Assembly: GCA_003222935.1 (NCBI GenBank)
Contig: QHXL01000424.1
Location: 3,110 to 9,590 of the forward strand
Direction: 5' to 3'
DNA length: 6,481 nucleotides
Source: Acidobacteriota bacterium
GTDB taxonomy: Bacteria; Acidobacteriota; Blastocatellia; Pyrinomonadales; Pyrinomonadaceae
The number at the start of each line of letters is the position of its first letter. The first letter of the stretch is position 1. A program made the position numbers and the translations under genes. Positions 1-5,956 of the stretch are shown here, piece after piece. Under the pieces are notes generated by a model, which was given only the letters and a program-made list of their open reading frames with translations, was not told the DNA's origin and did not search any database.

Positions 1-545
1 TATTTCTCACGGTGCCAACGCATCAAGACTGGTTCGCTGAAAACAAGATGCGCCCAGGGGAAAATCGAAAACCCGTGACCGCCTAATGGGTGATACCACG
101 TTGGTCCAAAACAACTAAGGACATACCCATCGTCTTTCAAGAGACCGCGCATAACTCGCAGCATGGCAGCCGGATCTGAAAAATGTTCGAAGGCATCAAG
201 ACTGACGACGACATCAGCTTTCTCTGTTACTTCAGTTGTAAAAATACAACGATCAGCCAATCCAGCTTCTTTAGCAGCGGCCCTGCCTCTTGCCAGAGCA
301 TCTTCTCGTATATCCAGACCAATTACTTTCCCAACTCCATGGCGCGCCATGTCGATTGTCTCGACTCCATCCTCACATCCGAAGTCGATCACCGTCTTAT
401 TAGTCAACTCCTTCCAGATCTCGGGGCCAAAAAGTACTTCCATCTTACTGAGCCCATCGTAGGCCGTACTGATCTCATTACCGGGCGACACCTTGTCCAA
501 TCGCCGCAAGAGTTTATAGCCAACCGAACCACCAATGATTCCCAC
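1..545 (-). CDS. Class I SAM-dependent methyltransferase (3' end outside window)
   Basis: Reading down from a GTG at 545 gives 181 codons without a stop to the window edge, so the C-terminus is missing. The protein has a Rossmann-type SAM-binding fold: motif I is VIDFGCEDG (residues 52-60), the acidic end of strand beta 2 is GLDI (76-79), and strand beta 4 is VVSLDAFEHF (113-122). A helix and strand follow (MLRVMRGLLKDDGYVLSCF, 128-146). Then comes GPTWYHPLGGH (147-157), which I recall from methyltransferases of bacterial polysaccharide clusters. Motif I has Glu where Gly is usual (GCEDG rather than GCGDG). The start is supported by AGGAGG at 550-555, four bases upstream, the best ribosome-binding site in the window. 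The gene begins 19 nt after the amidotransferase stop. The likely role is methylating a sugar, uronate or other polymer component; the substrate cannot be told. The fold is near certain, the exact function unknown. Confidence 0.85.
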   Translation of the reverse strand, partial: MGIIGGSVGYKLLRRLDKVSPGNEISTAYDGLSKMEVLFGPEIWKELTNKTVIDFGCEDGVETIDMARHGVGKVIGLDIREDALARGRAAAKEAGLADRCIFTTEVTEKADVVVSLDAFEHFSDPAAMLRVMRGLLKDDGYVLSCFGPTWYHPLGGHGFSIFPWAHLVFSEPVLMRWHREK

Positions 546-549
546 ATTA

Positions 550-555
550 CCTCCT
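550..555 (-). promoter_or_regulatory. Ribosome-binding site of the methyltransferase gene
   Basis: AGGAGG on the minus strand is a perfect Shine-Dalgarno core. It is four bases from the GTG at 545 and two bases from an overlapping ATG at 547 that is in another frame. Only the GTG frame encodes the conserved methyltransferase, so this site decides the start. The other junctions in this operon have only weak sites such as GAG or GGA, so this gene may initiate more independently than its neighbours. Confidence 0.7.
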
Positions 556-564
556 AAAATTCGA

Positions 565-2514
565 TCAACTAGTTAAGGCCATCGCTTCAGTTAATGAAGT
601 ACCGAAATCGGATTCTTCCTGATCGAGGAATTGCCGTTGCCACATTTCAAAATTCACCAGACTCCAAAGCCGTTCCGAATGGTCCTCACCAACTACCTGG
701 TGTCGGTGCACTAAAGTTTTAACGTAAGCCGGATCAAAGATGCCTCGACTCAGCGCGCGGTCACTCAGGACATACTCGTCGACAACTGACCTGTACGCTC
801 CTCGAAACCAACTCCCAATAGGAACTGGAAAACCCATCTTCGGTCGGTTGAGAATGGTATCCGGGAGCAGACCCTTCATACTTTCTCGCAGGATATATTT
901 CGTCGTACTGCCGCGAAGCTTGAGGCGCTCGGGAAGCTTCGCAGTGAACTCTACTAACTTATGATCCAAAAACGGCACTCGACTTTCGATCGAAGTCGCC
1001 ATACTCATTTGATCCTGCTTCATTAACAATTCATGCAGGTAAGTCTTCGTATCGGCGTAGAGCAGTCGATCGAGAAACGAGACGGCGTCGGTGTTCTCGA
1101 GCAATGAGCGCAGACGATAGTACGGGTCAATAGTACCGACCTTTTCAAGTGTGCTCCCCGACAGTAGGGCTGGCTGCATCGCTCGCGAGAAGACGGCAAA
1201 GTTGTCGAAGTAAATGCTCTCCAGATCAGGCGGAACATTCAAAAACGTTCGCGATATTTTCTGTCGCAGTCGCGGTCCGGGAGTCAAAGAGATCTGCTTC
1301 TTCACGAGACTCTGAACCCATAGGGGCGTCAACTGATGATAACGAGCACCAAGAGCAAGATTCAGGATAGTCTTTCGATAACGCCCGTAGCCAGCCAACA
1401 TCTCATCGCTGCCTTCACCGGTCAGCACCACTTTTACGTGATCCGCAGCGAGCCTCGAAACAAAGTAAAGTGCGACACTTGACGGATGGGCCAGCGGCTC
1501 ATCTTCATGCCAGACCAGTTTTGGCAGCGCCTCAAAAAACGCTTCGGGACTGACTACCACTTCGTGATGGTTTGTCTTGAACGCTTCGGCAACTATTCGT
1601 GCGTACTCAAGTTCGTTCGCTTCACGTTCTTTGAAAGCAACCGAGAAGGTCTTGATGGGCTCGGAGACCATCTGGCTCATCACCGCTGCGATTGCAGAAG
1701 AATCAATTCCTCCAGACAAAAACATTCCGAGCGGCACATCAGCCATCAGTCTCAGCCGTACTGACTCGCGAAAGAGTTCGTACCACTCCGAAATACACTG
1801 CTCATCACTGCGGCCCCCATCCCCTTGTCCTGCAAAACTCACGTCCCAATAGCGCTTAATTTCGATCTGACCATCTTTCCAGACGAGCACATGTCCGGGA
1901 AGCAACCTCTTCACACCGACAAAAAGGGTGTCCTCACCTGAGGTCGCGTGGTTGGCTAAGTAATCGGGTAGGGCCGAGTAGTTGAGTTGCGGCCTGATGG
2001 CTCCGGCTTTCAGAAGGGTCTTGATTTCCGAGCCAAAATAAAGACAGCCATCTTCGGTAAAGACGTAGTAGACCGGTTTGACCCCTAAACGGTCGCGTGC
2101 GACGAATAACTCTTGAGATCGCTTATCCCAAATCGCGAAAGCAAACATTCCGCGCAGGTGTTCGACGCAACGCGGTCCATGTTCTTCGTATAGGTGAAGA
2201 ATCGTTTCGGTATCGCAGTGCGTTTGGTAAACGTGACCCTTGCTTTCCAGTTCAGCACGGTAATCAGCGTGGTTGTAGATTTCGCCGTTGTACGTGATGC
2301 GTAACGACCCGTCTTCGTTAGTCATCGGTTGATGACCTGACGCCACGTCAACAATGCTCAAACGTCGATGGCCCAGTCCCACGCGACCGTCAATGAAAAC
2401 ACCCGAGTCGTCCGGACCTCGATGCGCAATCACGTCGCGCATCTGCTCGAGGACGCCTCGGTCAAGCATCCTGCCTGACTTAGTTGATAAAGCTATCCCG
2501 TTTATTCCGCACAT
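565..2514 (-). CDS. asnB: Asparagine synthase (glutamine-hydrolysing)-like amidotransferase
   Basis: This 649-residue protein is of the AsnB family, which releases ammonia from glutamine and transfers it to an ATP-activated carboxylate. The N-terminal class II glutaminase domain (about 1-215) starts MCGI, so Cys2 becomes the nucleophile after Met removal. It also shows GHRRLSIVD (48-56), NGEIYN (76-81) and CDTET (100-104). The synthetase domain carries the ATP-pyrophosphatase loop SGGIDSS (267-273), LTGEGSDE (364-371) and the conserved QMSMATSIESRVPFLDH (502-518). All visible catalytic motifs are intact. It is longer than E. coli AsnB (about 554 residues) and close to the 630-650 residues of amidotransferases in EPS and exosortase loci. 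The context therefore suggests amidation of a sugar or uronic acid, or a housekeeping asparagine supply; I favour the former. Its ATG overlaps the lyase stop in TAATG, with only a weak GAG upstream, so translational coupling is likely. Confidence 0.93.
   Translation of the reverse strand: MCGINGIALSTKSGRMLDRGVLEQMRDVIAHRGPDDSGVFIDGRVGLGHRRLSIVDVASGHQPMTNEDGSLRITYNGEIYNHADYRAELESKGHVYQTHCDTETILHLYEEHGPRCVEHLRGMFAFAIWDKRSQELFVARDRLGVKPVYYVFTEDGCLYFGSEIKTLLKAGAIRPQLNYSALPDYLANHATSGEDTLFVGVKRLLPGHVLVWKDGQIEIKRYWDVSFAGQGDGGRSDEQCISEWYELFRESVRLRLMADVPLGMFLSGGIDSSAIAAVMSQMVSEPIKTFSVAFKEREANELEYARIVAEAFKTNHHEVVVSPEAFFEALPKLVWHEDEPLAHPSSVALYFVSRLAADHVKVVLTGEGSDEMLAGYGRYRKTILNLALGARYHQLTPLWVQSLVKKQISLTPGPRLRQKISRTFLNVPPDLESIYFDNFAVFSRAMQPALLSGSTLEKVGTIDPYYRLRSLLENTDAVSFLDRLLYADTKTYLHELLMKQDQMSMATSIESRVPFLDHKLVEFTAKLPERLKLRGSTTKYILRESMKGLLPDTILNRPKMGFPVPIGSWFRGAYRSVVDEYVLSDRALSRGIFDPAYVKTLVHRHQVVGEDHSERLWSLVNFEMWQRQFLDQEESDFGTSLTEAMALTS
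913..942 (-). repeat. Perfect 9-bp inverted repeat inside the amidotransferase gene
   Basis: GCGAAGCTT (913-921) and AAGCTTCGC (934-942) are exact inverted copies separated by 12 bases. In the mRNA they could form a strong stem-loop. They exactly span ten codons, residues 525-534 (AKLPERLKLR), in the conserved LP-x-LKLRG region. The repeated sense of 'K-L' codons probably explains it, and no terminator-like U tract follows. A regulatory role is unproven. Confidence 0.4.
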
Positions 2515-3569
2515 TAACTACTCAATTCGATTCGATATAAGCCGTCCGCGCCTGACTCTGCATATACGCCTGCTGAGTTCTTCTTGAGTTTAACGATATT
2601 TTCCCCGTTCACGTCTACATTGGCGCCGCCAATGCCAACAACTTTCGCCGGGGATTTCGTGTCGCCAGTAAGGAACCTTGCCCATAACAGGTCAAAGTCC
2701 GACCTTAGTTTACTCGTTTCGACCAACTTCTCCTTTCGAAGTAGCAAAAAGTCAGTCCATTTCTCGCTTGCGATTTCAAGCGCCAGGCCGCCTCTTGACT
2801 CAATTCTCCGCGCATTATTGGGAAACTCCGCAAATGGCAGTAGGAGAGTTACCAGCGTCGTCTCGCCGGAATCCACCGTCGTTGAAAAAACCCACGTCGT
2901 CGATGGGCTCTTTTGGGCATAACAGTTCGAAACGAAGCTTTCTTCCTGTTTCCAATCCCCCGCAGAGCCAAAAACTGCTAATTCGAGGTTACTTTTTTTG
3001 TTCTCAACAATGCGAACCTCACCGTTTTGCTGCCTGCTGGCACATGGCTCGCTGTCGCTGGAGAAGTGAAAATTCACATCCAGTCGCGCTGTTCCGGTTG
3101 CCTTCACCCTATCGCAAACTACCCAGTATTCCTTTTTCAGGAACAAAATCGATCGGGTATGAGCTGCCGGTGATGGCCGGCTGGAGTAACCATCATGAGT
3201 TCCCTCAGCGTAGTCAAAATGAGGACTCTCAATCCATGACTGCGCTTCACAACGGGAAATGGTTTTCCACGAAAATGGACCTTCTGAAATCGACGACGAC
3301 TCACCATCAATCGTCAAGGTGTTGTGGGCCGAAGAACTCCTGAACGAGTCACGTAATTCTTTGGATCCGGTGTAGGTGTAGGTACCAGGATCAACGAGCA
3401 AGGTCTTGCCATTGGCAGCGAGGTCAAACGAGAGAGCGTCAGCATGAGCATGACCGCAATTAGCAGTTCCGTGAGGACCACAGTCAAAGAGTAAGTTCAG
3501 GTGGGCGCGCCTCAAGCTCGGCAAAACGCTCAACCCCTTGTGGGCCAAGCAACCACAACGTTTCTTCAC
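2514..3569 (-). CDS. Heparinase II/III-like lyase, C-terminal beta-sheet domain (displaced frame)
   Basis: This open frame holds the C-terminal half of the lyase. Clear homology begins near residue 25 (LNLLFDCGPHG). It includes the His-rich CGHAHADALSF (38-48), LLVDPGTYTYTGS (57-69), FRSSSAHNTLTIDGE (76-90) and SILFLKKEYWVVCDRV (140-155), all typical of the family's beta-sandwich. The first 24 codons, from a GTG at 3569, are only an out-of-frame reading of the N-terminal half. That GTG lacks a convincing Shine-Dalgarno, so it is probably not a true start, and real sequence starts at about 3494. The frame is +1 relative to the N-terminal half. The stop TAA shares its last base with the ATG of the amidotransferase gene (TAATG). 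If ribosomes stop at 3484, about 970 nt of message before that gene would go untranslated, with possible polarity. Confidence 0.8.
   Translation of the reverse strand: MKKRCGCLAHKGLSVLPSLRRAHLNLLFDCGPHGTANCGHAHADALSFDLAANGKTLLVDPGTYTYTGSKELRDSFRSSSAHNTLTIDGESSSISEGPFSWKTISRCEAQSWIESPHFDYAEGTHDGYSSRPSPAAHTRSILFLKKEYWVVCDRVKATGTARLDVNFHFSSDSEPCASRQQNGEVRIVENKKSNLELAVFGSAGDWKQEESFVSNCYAQKSPSTTWVFSTTVDSGETTLVTLLLPFAEFPNNARRIESRGGLALEIASEKWTDFLLLRKEKLVETSKLRSDFDLLWARFLTGDTKSPAKVVGIGGANVDVNGENIVKLKKNSAGVYAESGADGLYRIELSS
3483..3489 (-). other. CTTTGAC heptamer at the lyase frame break (possible +1 recoding site)
   Basis: The N-terminal lyase frame reads CTT ACT CTT TGA. Slipping one base forward at the last CTT gives GAC TGT GGT CCT, which is the C-terminal frame (D-C-G-P). 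CTTTGAC is the core of the bacterial RF2 (prfB) +1 frameshift site. The stimulatory Shine-Dalgarno-like element that sits just upstream in prfB is absent; the preceding bases are pyrimidine-rich (CCACCTGAACTTACT). The heptamer also arises simply from Leu-Phe-Asp codons of the displaced frame, so chance is a sufficient explanation. Confidence 0.3.
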
Positions 3570-4794
3570 TCAAGTTGTTTGCGACAAACTTAAAGTCTGG
3601 TCGACCGAGCAAGACCGCGCCGGTCGAAAGCGCAGCACGAAAGTCGTCTGGAGCATTCTCTGCAAGCATAACCAACCGGCCACCGTCGTCATCACCGTAC
3701 AGCGGCGAAGTTCCGTCAGGTCGCGTGATGTACATTAGATGCTCGAGTAGCTTCTCAAGGGATGTCAGCAACAAAGGTGATTCGGATTCTTGGTTCAAAC
3801 GTGAGAGCAGTAAAAAGTGCAGGTAAAAATCGCTTGTATATCGATGATAGTAACTCGACTGTTCAAAGTAGACTCCGTCCTGCTGAACGTGAATCGGCAG
3901 CTGGTCGAGGAGAATCTTTCTACCGAGAGTTTTCCAGCGCTGTGCATCGGAAAATTCCGGAAAGACAGTCGCGAGGTAGTACAGACCAAGAGCTTCACCA
4001 GTCAGATGGGTGTTTGGACTAAAGTAAGTTGAAAGATAAGTCTCCAAGTGTCGCCCATGAAGGTAGAGGTACTTAAGGGCTCGAGAAAACAAAGCTGAAT
4101 TTAGCTTTGGAGAATGCCGGAAAAAATGGAACGACCATAACCACGAAATAGCGCGGAACGAAACTTCCAGACTACTGGCCCAGTTGATTCCCAGTTTTGG
4201 CGTATTCTGGTCCAACCAGGACTCGAGGTGCTCGGCAAACACTTCAGAATATTTTTCATCGCCGGTCAACCAGTACGCACGGCCCAGAATCATGAAGTAC
4301 TGATGTCGATTCAACTCCCAGATTATTTTCTTGTCACCTGCGAGCCGGGCATCCAGATAGTCAAGCTTACTCCAGTGGATTTGCGGTGTCTGTTTGTCTA
4401 ACACCGGCTCGAGATTCCACTGCGGTGGAGTACCAAACTGCAATCCTTTCAAGCCGAGTAGATCAAAACGGCCTTCGCAAATCCCCTGGGCGCTAGCCAA
4501 CACTTGATCCGCGGTTGAAATTTCTTCCTTTTGCACCTGGGTAGTCGCGTCACGGTTTTCGAAGGAAGTGAAAAACTTAAGAGGACGCTGACGGAAATAA
4601 TCTAAAAGAACACCGACAGATGGAAAGGCACTGCCCGAATGGTGATTGTGAAAAATTGTCAGTAGCTTACGGTCATCTGGCAGACGACCCAGGCTCAGTA
4701 CAGAGTGTCGTTCGCCAAATGCGGACCATTTCTGACTCGCTCTAACGCGCAACTCATCAAAACTAAGGTTTTTGATTTTCTTCCAGTTTGGCAT
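3484..4794 (-). CDS. Heparinase II/III-like lyase, N-terminal helical domain (truncated by frame change)
   Basis: These 436 codons encode the alpha/alpha-toroid domain of heparinase II/III or alginate-lyase-like proteins, which cleave uronate-containing polysaccharides by beta-elimination. Conserved-looking stretches are WELNRHQYF (159-167), NWASSLEVSFRAISW (204-218), NTHLTGEALGLYY (261-273), the Tyr/His-rich EQSSYYHRYTSDFYLHF (311-327) and GDDDGGRL (367-374). The reading then ends at GVERFAELEARPPELTL and a TGA. No signal peptide is evident in MPNWKKIKNLSF, as is common for the lyases of EPS clusters. The ATG at 4794 is the only start candidate after the in-frame TGA upstream; its ribosome-binding site is weak. 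The gene begins 19 nt after glycosyltransferase B. Alone, the product would lack the beta-sheet domain and is probably inactive. The family assignment is firm, the substrate unknown. Confidence 0.85.
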   Translation of the reverse strand: MPNWKKIKNLSFDELRVRASQKWSAFGERHSVLSLGRLPDDRKLLTIFHNHHSGSAFPSVGVLLDYFRQRPLKFFTSFENRDATTQVQKEEISTADQVLASAQGICEGRFDLLGLKGLQFGTPPQWNLEPVLDKQTPQIHWSKLDYLDARLAGDKKIIWELNRHQYFMILGRAYWLTGDEKYSEVFAEHLESWLDQNTPKLGINWASSLEVSFRAISWLWSFHFFRHSPKLNSALFSRALKYLYLHGRHLETYLSTYFSPNTHLTGEALGLYYLATVFPEFSDAQRWKTLGRKILLDQLPIHVQQDGVYFEQSSYYHRYTSDFYLHFLLLSRLNQESESPLLLTSLEKLLEHLMYITRPDGTSPLYGDDDGGRLVMLAENAPDDFRAALSTGAVLLGRPDFKFVANNLSEETLWLLGPQGVERFAELEARPPELTL

Positions 4795-4813
4795 TCTGAT
4801 GCGCGGTGTCGTT

Positions 4814-5956
4814 CTAAGCTGATGTCACAGGGCTCTCGAGCGACAACAAGTCGGAACCGGCGAGCGAGTGATAGGCATTCAACCATTGGTCACGCAGAAG
4901 TTCCCAATCGTATTTCTGACACTCTCTCAATCCATTGTCTATAAGTCTGTTGGCAAGCTGGTGGTCATCCATTAACCTCAGCACATTTTCAGCCAGTTCG
5001 CTCTCATCACCGACCGGGCTCAGGAGAGCATTCACCTCATGTTCGACCATGAAGGGAATCCCACCGGCGTTCGTGCTCACGACCGGAAGTCCACTCGCAA
5101 AGGCTTCAAGAATCGACAACGGCTGATTATCAATTGAGGAACCATTTAGAAACACGTCAGCAGTCCCGTAAAGTTTCGCAGCCAGCTCGTGTTCTACTCG
5201 TCCTGTGAACTCTGTGTTTCGTAGTTGTAATTCAGAAGCGAGTTCCCTTAACTGGACTCGTAATGGACCATCACCAACAATAATCAAACTTGCTTCTGAA
5301 ATCTCCTGCTGGACGATTGCAAAGGCCCGCAAGACAACATCGACGCCGTAGTGCGCTTCGAAGTTTCGATTCGAAAGGAAGACCGGCTTTAACGGTCTTC
5401 GCTCGTGAAACTTAAAAACACTTCGCTCGATGATGTTGTAAATGGGACGCGCTTTTAGACCAAACTCAGCAAACACCTTCACCAGGTAGCCTGAAGGGAC
5501 AATAACTTCGTCAACCATTCGAATGGTAGGAAGTGCCGTCCTGGACCATCGTCGAAAGTGATCGTCTGCTTCGCCACTGTGATAGTTCAAAAGCAAGCTC
5601 TTACGGAATAATTTTCCTACAAGAATCGCCGGAGTCGGCGACAACAAGAAAGAAAGATAGGAAGCTGAAAAGATATGTAACACGTCGTTGCGCGGAACTC
5701 TGACTAACAGACTCAGGTAGTACGCCAGTGACGTAACCAGCGTCCGGACATACTTAATGCGCTGCAACTTTCTGAATGGGCCAGGTAGACGTGGATTGAT
5801 TGGCAAGAATTCGATTTCAAGAGTCGGCTCCTTACGCAGTCGCTCCATCAATCGATCGGCTTGAACGGACTGCCCACCGAGAATATCCAACGACGGCGCG
5901 ATAATTAATACTCGAATGCGCTGCAACTGCTTTCCGGTTTGGCCCTTCTCAGTCAA
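4814..5956 (-). CDS. Glycosyltransferase family 4 (GT-B fold), glycosyltransferase B
   Basis: This 380-residue protein has the usual length and layout of a retaining GT4 enzyme. The N-terminal Rossmann domain starts VLIIAPSLDILGGQS (16-30), with the glycine-rich loop. It has a hydrophobic stretch (about 70-88) suited to membrane contact and NYHSGEA (124-130) with a candidate His. The C-terminal nucleotide-sugar domain holds FLSNRNFEAHYGVD (193-206), IIVGDGPLR (225-233) and the signature DNQPLSILEAFASGLP (276-291), followed by GGIP. The E-x7-E motif appears here as D276-x7-E284, a variant common in this subgroup. It would transfer a nucleotide-activated sugar to a lipid-linked glycan at the inner membrane; donor and acceptor are unknown. 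The start is a TTG overlapping the stop of the upstream glycosyltransferase (TTGA, 4 nt). The next in-frame codon upstream that matters is a stop, so TTG is the only reasonable choice, with a weak GGA before it. Confidence 0.92.
   Translation of the reverse strand: MTEKGQTGKQLQRIRVLIIAPSLDILGGQSVQADRLMERLRKEPTLEIEFLPINPRLPGPFRKLQRIKYVRTLVTSLAYYLSLLVRVPRNDVLHIFSASYLSFLLSPTPAILVGKLFRKSLLLNYHSGEADDHFRRWSRTALPTIRMVDEVIVPSGYLVKVFAEFGLKARPIYNIIERSVFKFHERRPLKPVFLSNRNFEAHYGVDVVLRAFAIVQQEISEASLIIVGDGPLRVQLRELASELQLRNTEFTGRVEHELAAKLYGTADVFLNGSSIDNQPLSILEAFASGLPVVSTNAGGIPFMVEHEVNALLSPVGDESELAENVLRLMDDHQLANRLIDNGLRECQKYDWELLRDQWLNAYHSLAGSDLLSLESPVTSA

Larger units (their letters stand above)
2514..4794 (-). 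pseudogene. Heparinase II/III-family lyase gene as a whole, broken by a frame change
   Basis: The two entries below (3484-4794 and 2514-3569) are halves of one gene. Together they give the usual plan of the family: a helical toroid domain followed by a beta-sheet domain. The first half ends at TGA 3484-3486 and homology resumes immediately in the next frame. Relatives as I remember them carry about 20-25 more residues here (a 'GGY/F-VMR-W'-like strand) between the PPE segment and LLFDCGPHG. That segment is absent, which fits a deletion of 3n+2 bases. Both halves otherwise look well conserved with no other stops, so the damage is recent, or is a sequencing or assembly error, or is bypassed by recoding. 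Confidence 0.65.

Noticed and set aside
545..547. ATG at 547 as the methyltransferase start
   Set aside because: That frame does not encode the methyltransferase; only the GTG at 545 does.
183..557. Plus-strand open frame of 124 codons over the methyltransferase
   Set aside because: The opposite strand encodes a clear methyltransferase with a strong ribosome-binding site; the plus-strand product has no recognisable features.
2678..3343. Plus-strand open frame of 221 codons
   Set aside because: It lies antisense to the well-conserved C-terminal lyase domain, shows no recognisable domain, and its composition is that of a shadow frame.
2514..3569. C-terminal lyase frame as an independent gene starting at GTG 3569
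   Set aside because: Its first 24 residues are an out-of-frame reading of conserved N-terminal lyase sequence, and no good Shine-Dalgarno precedes the GTG; a broken single gene explains it better.
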